Under the pieces are notes generated by a model. It did no database searches. It was not told the DNA's origin and worked only from the letters and a program-made list of their open reading frames with translations. The position numbers and the translations under genes were made by a program. From Butyrivibrio hungatei NK4A153 (GTDB lineage: Bacteria > Bacillota > Clostridia > Lachnospirales > Lachnospiraceae), in NCBI RefSeq assembly GCF_000424465.1, contig NZ_KE384199.1, positions 1 through 40,385 on the forward strand: a DNA stretch of 40,385 nucleotides, given 5' to 3'. Below, in pieces: positions 23,812 to 32,787 of the stretch; within the stretch, counting starts at the first letter, position 1; each line of letters starts with the position of its first letter.

Positions 23812-25542
23812 ATGAGATTAGGCAAAATAGTTCCGATGGCGTTATTTCTTTTGACCATGACAGCGTGCTCCGGAGAAAAAGCACAACAGACCATGGATTC
23901 AGAGGAGACGGTCGCAAACGACACAGAGGCAGCAGAGGAAAAAGAACACGCAGACATATATAAGAGATTTCTTGGAAACGAAGAAAAAGTCCTTATAGAT
24001 TGCAGCGGTGATGTAGGAAAAGTCTTTTCTTTAAAAAATGCGGAAGGCAAGGAGCTGACATTATCGGAAGTTGTTAGGGCTGTCCGCGATTCTTGCAATG
24101 CTGTTGACGATTTTTATGTGACACTTGAAGGGACTGAATATGCATATGTCGATTGCGGAAAAGATGGCAATGAGGAACTTGCGCTTGATGTGAATATGAT
24201 GGGGACAACATGGTTTAAAGAGTGCTTGGTAATTAAGGAAATTGACGGACATTTAAAGACGGTATACGGAAATAATATTAAATGCAATCCTGATTATGAC
24301 GGGCAATTTAATGTTAATGAGTATGGGTATATCGAAAGCTCTGATGATTTTTTACACGAAGAAAGAAGGGATTACATTGACGCTTCAGGAAATAATCATT
24401 ATATTTCTTCGGATTTAATGGTTGGCACAGAGGAATACCCTTTTGTTTATAATGGTGAAACGTTGGACATCAGAGAAAAAAAGGATGAGCCTAAAACGGA
24501 TGATTCGGATAATAAATATGGATATTTACCAAAGGGGAAAATTCATGCCGATGGATATAAGATTTATTGGGCCGATCTGAATGATACTCCGGATAATAAG
24601 GCTGATGACATATATTGTGGTACTATGACCGGACATTGTTTCACACATTATTATGTTAAGAGCCTGAAGTGGAGTAAACATGATGCTTCTGCAGATATTG
24701 GCAGTTCGAATGCGTTTGAGGAAGCGCGCCGTTTCAGAGAGTTTTTTGACCAAAAAGGACTTAAGTTGTGCACTGTTGACGAGTTTAATGGATTGATAGC
24801 GGCAAAAGAAAAGGAAGCGGGGCTAACGGAGGAAATCAAGAACGGGGAGTGTGTAAGTTGGACTAAACTTGATAATACAGAGTTTTTTGATGAAAAACCG
24901 CAGGAAACAACGGATGTCGATTATGGCGTATACGATGATTTTATTTGTAGACTAAAGACAGAGATTTCAGAGGAATCTTGGGATTCCCTTTATGACTATG
25001 TTGAGAAACATGGGCTTTCAGATGAATTGTATTCTTACATAAACGATGATTATGGTATTACGGCGGGATATCTGCAAACCGATATTGACGGCGACGGAGT
25101 TGATGAGTTGATTCTGGGAACCACGAGCCAGGATACTACGGAAAGTGGTGAGTCTTGGTACTATAATAATGACGAGATTTATGATTTGTTCACTATTCGG
25201 GATGGAAAACTGCTGCATGTCATTGAAGGTTGGTGTAGAAATCGTTATTACATATGCGGTGACGGAGTAATAGCGAATATAGGTTCAGGCGGTGCAGCCA
25301 CTGGAGACCTGATGTTCTACAGATACAACAAAGGAGAAATGGAACTCATAGAAGGTGTTTACTGGGACAACGGTACTAGAACTTACTATAAAGATGGACA
25401 GGAGGTTTACACAGTAAACTATCCGGAAGATGATTTCTATTCTTTTGAAGATGATAGCATTGCTTCTAAATATGAAGAATCTTTGGATAGCTACAGGTAT
25501 CATAAGCTTAAAATTATACCTTTTGTGGAGAAAGAAAAGTAG
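23812..25542 (+). CDS. DxDxDG-domain lipoprotein
   Basis: A 576-residue lipoprotein with an intact lipobox (MTAC, C19). It parallels the 22178 protein along its length: YKRFLGNEEKVLIDCSGD, AYVDCGKDGNEELAL, INVNEYGYIES-like segments, KEKEAGLTEEIKNGE, and the C-terminal domain with TDIDGDGVDELILGT (D424 onward), IYDLFTIRDGKLLHV, and YRYNKGEMELIEGVY. The same C-terminal module reappears in the 34311 lipoprotein. DNA identity is high around the EEKVLIDCSG codons, a sign of recent duplication or conversion. It is separated from its paralog by 5 bases and from the NUDIX gene by 18. Function unknown. Confidence 0.83.
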   Translation: MRLGKIVPMALFLLTMTACSGEKAQQTMDSEETVANDTEAAEEKEHADIYKRFLGNEEKVLIDCSGDVGKVFSLKNAEGKELTLSEVVRAVRDSCNAVDDFYVTLEGTEYAYVDCGKDGNEELALDVNMMGTTWFKECLVIKEIDGHLKTVYGNNIKCNPDYDGQFNVNEYGYIESSDDFLHEERRDYIDASGNNHYISSDLMVGTEEYPFVYNGETLDIREKKDEPKTDDSDNKYGYLPKGKIHADGYKIYWADLNDTPDNKADDIYCGTMTGHCFTHYYVKSLKWSKHDASADIGSSNAFEEARRFREFFDQKGLKLCTVDEFNGLIAAKEKEAGLTEEIKNGECVSWTKLDNTEFFDEKPQETTDVDYGVYDDFICRLKTEISEESWDSLYDYVEKHGLSDELYSYINDDYGITAGYLQTDIDGDGVDELILGTTSQDTTESGESWYYNNDEIYDLFTIRDGKLLHVIEGWCRNRYYICGDGVIANIGSGGAATGDLMFYRYNKGEMELIEGVYWDNGTRTYYKDGQEVYTVNYPEDDFYSFEDDSIASKYEESLDSYRYHKLKIIPFVEKEK

Positions 25543-25560
25543 AAGGTGAGGAGGGACAAC

Positions 25561-26103
25561 ATGGATAAGTGGAAGCAGTTAGACAGAGAGTATATTATTG
25601 ACAATCGCTGGGTAAAACTGGCAAAAGATAAGGTGCAATTACCAAACGGAATGTGCCTCGATGATTTCTATGTGTTCGAGAAAAAGAGCGTTTCACTGAT
25701 AGTTGCGGTTGATGAGGAAAACAGGGTTCTCATAAAGAGTGAGTATCGCTATCCTGTAGATGAAGTGTTATATGAACTTCCGGGCGGAGTGATAGAAGAT
25801 GGTGACGGTGCTCTTGATGCGGCAAAAAGAGAATTGCTCGAAGAGACCGGATATTCCTCAGATGACTGGACAAAACTATTGTCAGGATATGACTATCCAA
25901 CTAAAGACACTAATGTTGTAAATATCTTTTTGGCAAGAAATATCAAGAAAACAGGCGAGCAGAACCTTGAGGTTTCTGAAGATATTGAATTCAAGTTTAT
26001 TCCGCTAAAAGAAGCAGTTGATATGTGTATGTCAAACAAGATTAAAGTAAACGGCACAATCGCAGGACTGATGCTGGCAGAAAAGATAATTGGCATTATG
26101 TAA
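25561..26103 (+). CDS. NUDIX hydrolase, ADP-ribose pyrophosphatase-like
   Basis: A 180-residue NUDIX enzyme expected to hydrolyse a nucleoside diphosphate linked to another group, such as ADP-ribose. The layout YIIDNRWVKLAKDKVQLPNG, then the GGVIEDGDGALDAAKRELLE stretch followed by ETGY, then YDYPTKDTNVVNIFLARN follows the ADPRase branch. In the NUDIX box G-x5-E-x7-REUxEExGU, the first E is replaced by D, while the metal-binding REllEE is intact. ATG at 25561 is chosen for the GGAGG before it; a GTG at 25546 is less likely. It lies 18 bases after the lipoprotein gene, in the same direction and probably cotranscribed. Confidence 0.92.
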   Translation: MDKWKQLDREYIIDNRWVKLAKDKVQLPNGMCLDDFYVFEKKSVSLIVAVDEENRVLIKSEYRYPVDEVLYELPGGVIEDGDGALDAAKRELLEETGYSSDDWTKLLSGYDYPTKDTNVVNIFLARNIKKTGEQNLEVSEDIEFKFIPLKEAVDMCMSNKIKVNGTIAGLMLAEKIIGIM

Positions 26104-26191
26104 TGAGCGGTATTCCTTAGAACCACATAGCTATGGTATTATATACAAGAGTCAAAAATTGGGGTAACAAAAACATGGTGGAGGTTACAAA

Positions 26192-27220
26192 ATGAAAAAA
26201 TTCAAAGGCTATATGCATGGAATTAACCTTGGGGGATGGCTTTCACAGTGCAATCACACTAAGGAAAGATATGATAATTTCATTACGGAAGATGATTTTA
26301 AGGTAATAAAGTCATGGGGACTCGATCACATCAGAATTCCCGTTGACTATGAACTTGTTGAGGATGAAGCCGGAAACTATATAGAGGACGGTTTCGCATA
26401 TATACAAAGAGCCATCGAAACTTGCAAGAAGCTTGGACTTAACGTGGTTCTTGATCTTCATAAGACATTTGGTTACAGCTTTGATGACGGTGAGAATGAA
26501 TCAGGCTTTTTTGACAATGTAAAATATCAGGACAGATTCTATAAGCTCTGGGAGCAATTTGCGCAGAGATTTGGTAAGAACGCAGATATGCTTGCTTTTG
26601 AGCTTCTTAACGAAGTTACCAAAAAAGAGTATTGCGAAAAATGGAACGATATTTCCTACGAGTGCATCAGAAGAATAAGAAAAATCGCACCGAAGGTAAA
26701 AATCCTTGTAGGCGGATATTACAACAACAGTATCGAGGCGCTCAAAGACCTTGCGGCTCCTTATGATGAGAATATTGTTTATAATTTTCATTGCTACGAG
26801 CCACTTATTTTTACACATCAGGGTGCGCACTGGATTGAGAAAATGAATGACGATTTCAGGATGCCTTATGATTCAACATATGGCACATATATTGAGAATA
26901 ACGACAGAGAGCTTGATCACATAACAGGTGATATGTCATCATATGACAAGCAGGAGCTGATAAGTGCGAAGTTCTTTGATGATTATCTTGCAGAGGCCGT
27001 TAAGATCGCGGAAGAAAGAAATGTTCAGCTCTACTGCGGAGAGTACGGAGTCATTGACAAAGCAACTCCCGAGGATGCTCTTAAATGGTACAAAGACATC
27101 TGCAGCTGCTTTGATAAGTACGGAATCGGACGCGCGGCATGGAGCTACAAAGAGATGGATTTTGGAATTTCCGATGAGCGCATGAAAGGCGTTGTTGATA
27201 AGCTTATCAAACTGCTTTAA
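26192..27220 (+). CDS. Glycoside hydrolase family 5, cytoplasmic
   Basis: A 342-residue (beta/alpha)8 glycosidase. HGINLGGWLSQC, then HIRIPVDYELVED and VVLDLHKTFG are standard GH5 beta-strand ends. The acid/base is E141 in ELLNEV and the nucleophile E284 in YCGEYGV; both are present. H and Y in NFHCYEP fit the active site. There is no signal peptide, so it probably acts on imported oligosaccharides such as cello- or gluco-oligomers; the exact substrate cannot be read from sequence. The start is preceded by GGTGGAGG. A terminator follows 15 bases after the stop. Confidence 0.93.
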   Translation: MKKFKGYMHGINLGGWLSQCNHTKERYDNFITEDDFKVIKSWGLDHIRIPVDYELVEDEAGNYIEDGFAYIQRAIETCKKLGLNVVLDLHKTFGYSFDDGENESGFFDNVKYQDRFYKLWEQFAQRFGKNADMLAFELLNEVTKKEYCEKWNDISYECIRRIRKIAPKVKILVGGYYNNSIEALKDLAAPYDENIVYNFHCYEPLIFTHQGAHWIEKMNDDFRMPYDSTYGTYIENNDRELDHITGDMSSYDKQELISAKFFDDYLAEAVKIAEERNVQLYCGEYGVIDKATPEDALKWYKDICSCFDKYGIGRAAWSYKEMDFGISDERMKGVVDKLIKLL

Positions 27221-27234
27221 TAATTTTGAGATTT

Positions 27235-27270
27235 AGGGGCAAAAAAGAAATTTTTTGTCCCCTTTATTTT
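27235..27270 (+). terminator. Terminator after the GH5 gene
   Basis: AGGGGCAAAAAA (27235-27246) pairs with TTTTTTGTCCCCT (27251-27263) with one bulge, and a T-rich run follows. Confidence 0.85.
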
Positions 27271-27328
27271 ATATGATATATGGAGTTGATATTTAAGTGA
27301 GAGCATGTGAAGATAACAAAATATAATA

Positions 27329-27378
27329 AATAATAACAAAAGATAAAAAATATAGTATAATAATAACAAAAGATAAAA
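27329..27378 (+). repeat. Direct repeat upstream of the ATPase gene
   Basis: TAATAACAAAAGATAAAA occurs at 27331-27348 and 27361-27378, 30 bases apart. TATAAT boxes at 27322-27327 and 27356-27361 sit just ahead of or overlap each copy, so the repeats probably lie in the promoter region of the 27410 gene. A similar sequence (TAATGACAAAAGATA) is at 30761-30775. Confidence 0.6.
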
Positions 27379-27409
27379 TACGAAGTACAAGGATAAAAGT
27401 GGAGGAAAG

Positions 27410-28384
27410 ATGGAAAAGCGAGTTGATCCGTTTACCAGAACACCGGGGATTGCAGGAGCGGCTTATATTGATACATGTATAGCTGATGAGATCATCAATA
27501 GTTTTACAAGCGAGGAGTCCTCGAAATATGTTTATAAGATAACCGGTATAAGGGGATCCGGCAAATCGGTAGAATACGGGAATGTTATACGTGCGCTTAA
27601 AGCTGATAAGAAGTGGCTGGTATATCCTCTTTCTGCTGCAGGAGATGCTGTTAAGACTCTTATATCCAAACTCAGTATGGAGAGCTTTATAGATTCTTAT
27701 TCTGATGAAGCGATGCTTACTAAGATGGTAGCAGAAGCAAATAAGAAAAAATATAATGTTTTGGTTGGAGTAGATGATATTTCCAAGACGCCGGAAATGA
27801 TCAGACTTTTATCGATGATAGGTTCGATGATACTTGAAGGAATGCATATTTATTTGCTGGTAACAGGTTTGGCTGAAAATATTGAGGAGTTTTCATCAGA
27901 AAAAAACCTTACTTTTTTCAAGAGAGCAGATGAACTTGAGATAAAGGGATTAAACAAATATGATATTACGGCCATGTATCAGAAACTGTTGAAAATAGAT
28001 GCTGTGGAAGCAAAAAAAATCGAAGAGGAAACCAAAGGATATGCTTATGCATATCAGGTACTTGGGTCTCTTTATTTCGGTAAACAGAAGAATGAGACAC
28101 TAAACGATATCATTCCCGAATTTGAAAGGATAATGTTTAGAGATTCATATGATCTGGTTTGGAAATCTTTGAGTAACGGTGAAAAAGAAGTTGTCAGATG
28201 CATATGTAAGACCAAAGACGGTAAAGCTGAAGATATTAAAAAACTTATGGCGAATGCAGCTTCGTATTCGGTTTATAGGAGCAGATTGATAAACAAACAT
28301 CTTGTCAGCGACGAAATAAGAGGATATATGAAGCTCAGACTTCCGCATTTTGACAAGTTTGTAGAGATTTGGGGAGAAGATTAA
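27410..28384 (+). CDS. AAA/STAND-like ATP-binding protein
   Basis: A 324-residue ATPase with Walker A GIRGSGKS (residues 46-53), a Walker B-like VLVGVDD (117-123), and a sensor-like LLVTGLAENI. After the ATPase core, LEIKGLNKYDITAMYQKLL and the helical C-terminal part (about 240-324, with an ASYSVYRSRLINKHLV winged-helix-like stretch) look like the HTH lid found in STAND/orc-type ATPases. AGTGGAGGAAAG gives a clear ribosome binding site. It lies 103 bases before a UvrD-type helicase on the same strand. No TOPRIM or nuclease domain is visible. Role unknown; regulation or defence are possibilities. Confidence 0.8.
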   Translation: MEKRVDPFTRTPGIAGAAYIDTCIADEIINSFTSEESSKYVYKITGIRGSGKSVEYGNVIRALKADKKWLVYPLSAAGDAVKTLISKLSMESFIDSYSDEAMLTKMVAEANKKKYNVLVGVDDISKTPEMIRLLSMIGSMILEGMHIYLLVTGLAENIEEFSSEKNLTFFKRADELEIKGLNKYDITAMYQKLLKIDAVEAKKIEEETKGYAYAYQVLGSLYFGKQKNETLNDIIPEFERIMFRDSYDLVWKSLSNGEKEVVRCICKTKDGKAEDIKKLMANAASYSVYRSRLINKHLVSDEIRGYMKLRLPHFDKFVEIWGED

Positions 28385-28487
28385 ATACATCTGCACACCG
28401 GCGCGAAGGAAGCAGGCGCGAGCTTAGCTGATATTGAAGATGATAGGCTCGATGGTATCTGAGGGAATGGTAAGCGAAAAGGAAATA

Positions 28488-30638
28488 ATGACAGACAAGG
28501 AATTTATTGATAAATACGGACAAAAACTTAATAATGAGCAGATTGCAGCTATAAGAGCGGTTGAGGGCTTCGTTCTGCTTCTTGCAGTTCCGGGAAGCGG
28601 CAAGACAACGGTCCTTATAAATCGTCTCGGATATATGCTCTATGTAAAAGGAATACGACCTGAAAATATACTCACTCTTACCTATACCGTTGCCGCAACA
28701 AAGGATATGGCAAGACGATTTGAATCTGTATTTGGAAGAGCTTCCTCTAATTTACTTGAATTTAGGACAATTAACGGAATCTGCTACGAGATAATAAGAG
28801 AATATGGAAGACGTATCGGCAAAAAGCCTTTTGATCTTATAACGGACGATAAGTTATCCGGAAAAATTCTTACTGACATATATACCGAAGTAATGGAAGA
28901 GTATCCTACAGAAAGCGATATAAAGAACGTTCGCACTCTTATAACATATTGTAAGAACATGCTTCTTACGGAAGAAGAGATAAAAAAGCGCGGAGAAGAC
29001 GAAGGACTAGACCTCTTTAAAATATACGATCGTTACAATGCAGAATTAAAAGCAAGAAGTTTGATGGATTATGACGATCAGATGATCTATGCCTATAGAA
29101 TGCTCAAAAGTTCTTCGGAGATGCTTTCTTTTTTCAAGAATAGATACAAATACATATGTGTAGATGAAGCACAGGATACTTCAAAAAGCCAGCATATGAT
29201 AATTTCACTTCTTGCCGGAGAAAACGGTAATCTTTTCATGGTGGGAGATGAAGACCAGAGTATTTACGGTTTTAGAGCCGCATACCCCGATGCACTTCTT
29301 AATTTTGAAAAAGACCATAGAGGTGCAAGAGTTCTCGTAATGAATAAAAACTACAGATCAAATGCCAAGATTGTTGAGACGGCAGATCTTTTTATACAAA
29401 AGAACTTTAACCGCCACAATAAGCATATGTGCGCAGAAAGAGAAGCTTCTTCAGAAATAAACTACGTAACATTAAAGAGCAGAGAATCGCAATATAAATA
29501 TCTTTTTGAAATGGCAGAGGTAAGTGATTCCGGGCTTGCGATTCTCTACAGGGATAACGAAAGTATTATTCCGCTTATTGATCTTCTCGAGAGAGAAGAT
29601 TTTTCTTATAGAATAAAAAGCACTGATATGTCTTTTTTCTCAAACAGAGTAGTGGTTGATATTGCCAATATACTGAAATTTGCGTTAAATCCGTCGGATC
29701 CTGCGCTTTTTATGAATATCTACTTCAAGTTCCAAACATATCTTCGCAAACCTGATGCAGAGAAAATGATCTATATAGCAGACAGAAAGCACATCGGTAT
29801 TCTGGATGCCGCAGAGAGTATTGATCTAAACGGGAGAGTCCTCGGGAATGTAAGGTCTCTCAGAACACATTTCAGAAACATGGCTTTGGAGCCTCCGGTC
29901 AAAGCGCTTAATCGTATTGATAAATATATGGGATATGGTGATTATCTGAAAGATAACAACATTGCCACAAATAAGCTCTTTATATTAAAGATGCTGGCAA
30001 AAAAAGAAAAGACCATTCCCGGTTTCCTTGAAAGGCTCGACCTGCTTCGCAAGATATTGACGGAAAAGAGAGAAGACTATACGGCAAAACTTATTCTTTC
30101 GACCATCCACTCAAGCAAGGGGCTTGAATATGATAATGTTGTTCTGATGGACGTGATAAATGGCGTATTTCCCGTAAAGATGATCAAGAACTTTAAGAGC
30201 GCAACACCACAAGAGAAGCGCGATTACGAAGAGGAGCGCCGAATTTTTTATGTGGGCATCACCAGGGCAAAAGATAATCTGACAATACTTAAATACGATG
30301 ATGCACCATCTGTATTTACAGGCGAGCTTTCACCCAAGAAAAAGAAGGATATAGCAAAAACGCATGCAAATGCGAAAAAGGTGGAAAACGTTTTGTTAAA
30401 ACCGACTCCGCTTCTAAAAAAGAAATCTGTTCCAGTTACAGCCGGTGTAAATGTTCCGGACAATCTTATCATCGGAGAACGGATAATTCAGACAAAATAC
30501 GGAGAAGGCATTATAACAGATGTTTCTTGGGATGACGATGAAGTGCCGACCAAGTTCACCGTAAAATTCGATAATGGAATAGAAAGGAAATTTGTATATC
30601 CCTTTGCATTTACTACCGGGATGAGGATAAAACAATGA
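28488..30638 (+). CDS. UvrD/PcrA-type superfamily 1 ATP-dependent helicase
   Basis: A 716-residue 3'-5' DNA helicase. Visible motifs: Q motif NNEQIAAI, motif I AVPGSGKT (33-40), motif II CVDEAQD, motif III MVGDEDQSIYGFRAA, motif IV VMNKNYRS, motif V STIHSSKGLEYDNVVLMDV, and motif VI RRIFYVGITRAKDNL. The C-terminus (about 625-716) has the Tudor-like KYGEGIITDV...FDNGIERKFVYP element of PcrA/UvrD that contacts RNA polymerase. The start was placed at 28488 (AAAAGGAAATA upstream); several in-frame ATGs from 28434 are alternatives. It may be a housekeeping repair helicase or part of a unit with the upstream ATPase. Confidence 0.93.
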   Translation: MTDKEFIDKYGQKLNNEQIAAIRAVEGFVLLLAVPGSGKTTVLINRLGYMLYVKGIRPENILTLTYTVAATKDMARRFESVFGRASSNLLEFRTINGICYEIIREYGRRIGKKPFDLITDDKLSGKILTDIYTEVMEEYPTESDIKNVRTLITYCKNMLLTEEEIKKRGEDEGLDLFKIYDRYNAELKARSLMDYDDQMIYAYRMLKSSSEMLSFFKNRYKYICVDEAQDTSKSQHMIISLLAGENGNLFMVGDEDQSIYGFRAAYPDALLNFEKDHRGARVLVMNKNYRSNAKIVETADLFIQKNFNRHNKHMCAEREASSEINYVTLKSRESQYKYLFEMAEVSDSGLAILYRDNESIIPLIDLLEREDFSYRIKSTDMSFFSNRVVVDIANILKFALNPSDPALFMNIYFKFQTYLRKPDAEKMIYIADRKHIGILDAAESIDLNGRVLGNVRSLRTHFRNMALEPPVKALNRIDKYMGYGDYLKDNNIATNKLFILKMLAKKEKTIPGFLERLDLLRKILTEKREDYTAKLILSTIHSSKGLEYDNVVLMDVINGVFPVKMIKNFKSATPQEKRDYEEERRIFYVGITRAKDNLTILKYDDAPSVFTGELSPKKKKDIAKTHANAKKVENVLLKPTPLLKKKSVPVTAGVNVPDNLIIGERIIQTKYGEGIITDVSWDDDEVPTKFTVKFDNGIERKFVYPFAFTTGMRIKQ

Positions 30639-30670
30639 GGACCGCACTTGATTATAGAACAACAGGTGTT

Positions 30671-30731
30671 ATGAAAATTCTGTGAATCCTGCGCCCATCT
30701 GCTTTACAGCAGTAATGCGATAATGTACAAC
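30671..30731 (+). repeat. 61-bp element, copy 1
   Basis: This block matches 35169-35229 at about 50 of 61 positions, including TGTGAATCCTGC, TTTACAGC and GATAATGTACAAC. A small hairpin in it (CTGCT-TTAC-AGCAG) is kept in the other copy with compensating changes. It lies 118 bases before the 30849 lipoprotein operon and may be a promoter/regulatory module. Confidence 0.75.
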
Positions 30732-30848
30732 TATTTTTGGACGTGGAAAACATTGGGGAATAATGACAAAAGATATTAAAACAAGATATAAATATTGGGA
30801 AAGAGTCTGATGGTTATGGGAATTTACTATCGCAAGAAAGGCTAAAAA

Positions 30849-32756
30849 ATGAAAAGAAAAATATTTCCGTTACTCTTACTCACTGTTTTTACATTATGTT
30901 TATCATCTTGCCATGACAAAACGACAGATACAGAGGCAGCGACAGAGCAGGACAGTTCTGCAAAGAATGAAGAAACCGGAACGGGTGGTGATACCAAGCA
31001 GGAATCTGAGCAGAAAGATTGTTTATTATATTATGAGACCGGTGATAATTCTGTAGGATCTATGTATCTTATAGATGAAAACGGAAATAAAAAAAGATAT
31101 TTATCCGATACTGTGCAGGAGGTGCTTGAAAAGAACAATTTGGCTTCTGCCGTAAAGGATGGATTGCAAGCCCAATATCTTTATATAAATGAAATAGTAT
31201 ATGTTAGATTTTATGGTGGCTTGGATGATAACGATAATAGAGTTGGTTTATATGCAATTGATCCTGATAATGGTAGATTGGTGAAAGTCACTGATAACGG
31301 GGAGATTGATTATATCGATTATTACAACGGCAAGCTGTATGTCGGTTTTTATGGGAATGAAAAAAATACGGAGAGTGTTTTTACTGTTTCGGATGATTTT
31401 TCTTTTATTCAGGGAGAATCTGAGTATGTTGAGGCATTAAAAAAAATTGGTGAATACTATATTGAAAAAACACCATACAAAGAATCAGATGGCTATCACA
31501 TTGCAAAAGCAGGTTTTTCTCCGGCGAGAGCATTTGACGAGGCCGGGTATGTTATGGCTACAAGATACGGCCAGACGGGTGAATATGAATATATTAAAAT
31601 ACTGCCGGATGGAACTGCTGAAGCAATTGAATGTTTATCCGATGGATTAAGAGAGGTACTTTATTATGATAAAGATATAGTTTATTGTACCGGCACTTAC
31701 AGTAGTGATACAGAGGTTTATTCTGTTGATATAAGTACAGGCAATTCTAAGCTTATTTTGGATGATATTGGGATCGGATATAGGCAGGTTGCAGATAATA
31801 AGTTGTTACATTCAGATCGTAAAGGCGAAAATCTTTATGTATTCGATTTAAAAAAAGAAGAAGATAAACAGTTATATCCTTTAAAAAATAAAGCAGGGGT
31901 TTCGATATATGATTCATTTCGATGCCAGATTATAAATGGTAAAGTGTTTGTCTGTGATCTTAAGGATGCAGAGCTTAAGTGGTTCAGACTGGGTGGGTAT
32001 GATGATAATAAATCCGGATATATAGTTGATGATATTGATTGTCCCATTGAAGTTGTCGGCGCATATAAATATGGCACGGTAACAAAGTTTGAGTCGGAGA
32101 TGAATTGCCCATCTTGCGGAGCGGTGATTCTGAATCATTCTTATGATCTCTTTCAATTGAATGAGGAGTATTCCAAACATGCATCAGTCATCAATGAAAA
32201 GCTTAAAGAAAAAAAGGACGACTTTATAAACACTTTTTCGGAAGATGAGCTTGATTGTGTTGTGCATTGGGATGGTGAATGTATTGATGAAAAACTATAT
32301 TATTTGGGGGGCGAGTCAGAAGAATCATTATACGATGTCGACATAGTTAATTCACGATTCCTTGTGCTTAATATGAACTACTGGTGGTACGGTGGAGGAC
32401 CTCATGGACTTACGCATGATGATATTTATGTGTTTGATCTTTCAACAGGTGAGGAACTAAGTTTGAAAAACTTTTATTCCGGCACAGAGTCTGAATTTAA
32501 AGATTTGATTGCCGGAAAAATCAAAGAAGATTATTGCAAATGTCCCGGAATATTTGAAATGAATTCAGAAGAAGATGCTTATAACTGGGCATATGGTGCA
32601 GCTTATATTGATTCTACAAGTATATATTATTATGGCGATCATATAACTTACTGTTTCAATCAATATGAATTGGGAAGCTATGCAGCCGGCATATATGAAG
32701 TGAGTGTATCTTATGAAGAATTAAACGGACATGCGGAACTTACCAGAATGAAATAG
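30849..32756 (+). CDS. Lipoprotein with an RsiV/DUF3298-like C-terminus
   Basis: A 635-residue lipoprotein (lipobox LSSC, C21). Residues of about 60-410 are beta-rich with repeated ExxIYVRF/YYNGKLYVGFYG-type blades, like DUF5050 propeller proteins. The C-terminal part (about 455-635) shows the DUF3298 order: NMNYWWYGGGPHG (about 505-517), FDLSTGEELSLKNFY, TYCFNQYELGSYAAG, and VSYEEL; this domain occurs in RsiV anti-sigma factors and PdaC deacetylases. A CPSC pair (C420, C423) comes just before it and is unusual outside the cell. There is no membrane helix or cytoplasmic anti-sigma part. First gene of a three-lipoprotein operon; function unknown. Confidence 0.8.
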   Translation: MKRKIFPLLLLTVFTLCLSSCHDKTTDTEAATEQDSSAKNEETGTGGDTKQESEQKDCLLYYETGDNSVGSMYLIDENGNKKRYLSDTVQEVLEKNNLASAVKDGLQAQYLYINEIVYVRFYGGLDDNDNRVGLYAIDPDNGRLVKVTDNGEIDYIDYYNGKLYVGFYGNEKNTESVFTVSDDFSFIQGESEYVEALKKIGEYYIEKTPYKESDGYHIAKAGFSPARAFDEAGYVMATRYGQTGEYEYIKILPDGTAEAIECLSDGLREVLYYDKDIVYCTGTYSSDTEVYSVDISTGNSKLILDDIGIGYRQVADNKLLHSDRKGENLYVFDLKKEEDKQLYPLKNKAGVSIYDSFRCQIINGKVFVCDLKDAELKWFRLGGYDDNKSGYIVDDIDCPIEVVGAYKYGTVTKFESEMNCPSCGAVILNHSYDLFQLNEEYSKHASVINEKLKEKKDDFINTFSEDELDCVVHWDGECIDEKLYYLGGESEESLYDVDIVNSRFLVLNMNYWWYGGGPHGLTHDDIYVFDLSTGEELSLKNFYSGTESEFKDLIAGKIKEDYCKCPGIFEMNSEEDAYNWAYGAAYIDSTSIYYYGDHITYCFNQYELGSYAAGIYEVSVSYEELNGHAELTRMK

Positions 32757-32787
32757 CATAAAATATATTACTTGAAAAGGACAAACA

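Noticed and set aside
27264..27409. Origin-like or iteron cluster in AT-rich repeats
   Set aside because: Only two copies of the repeat, no DnaA-box cluster and no replication gene nearby; promoter repeats explain it better.
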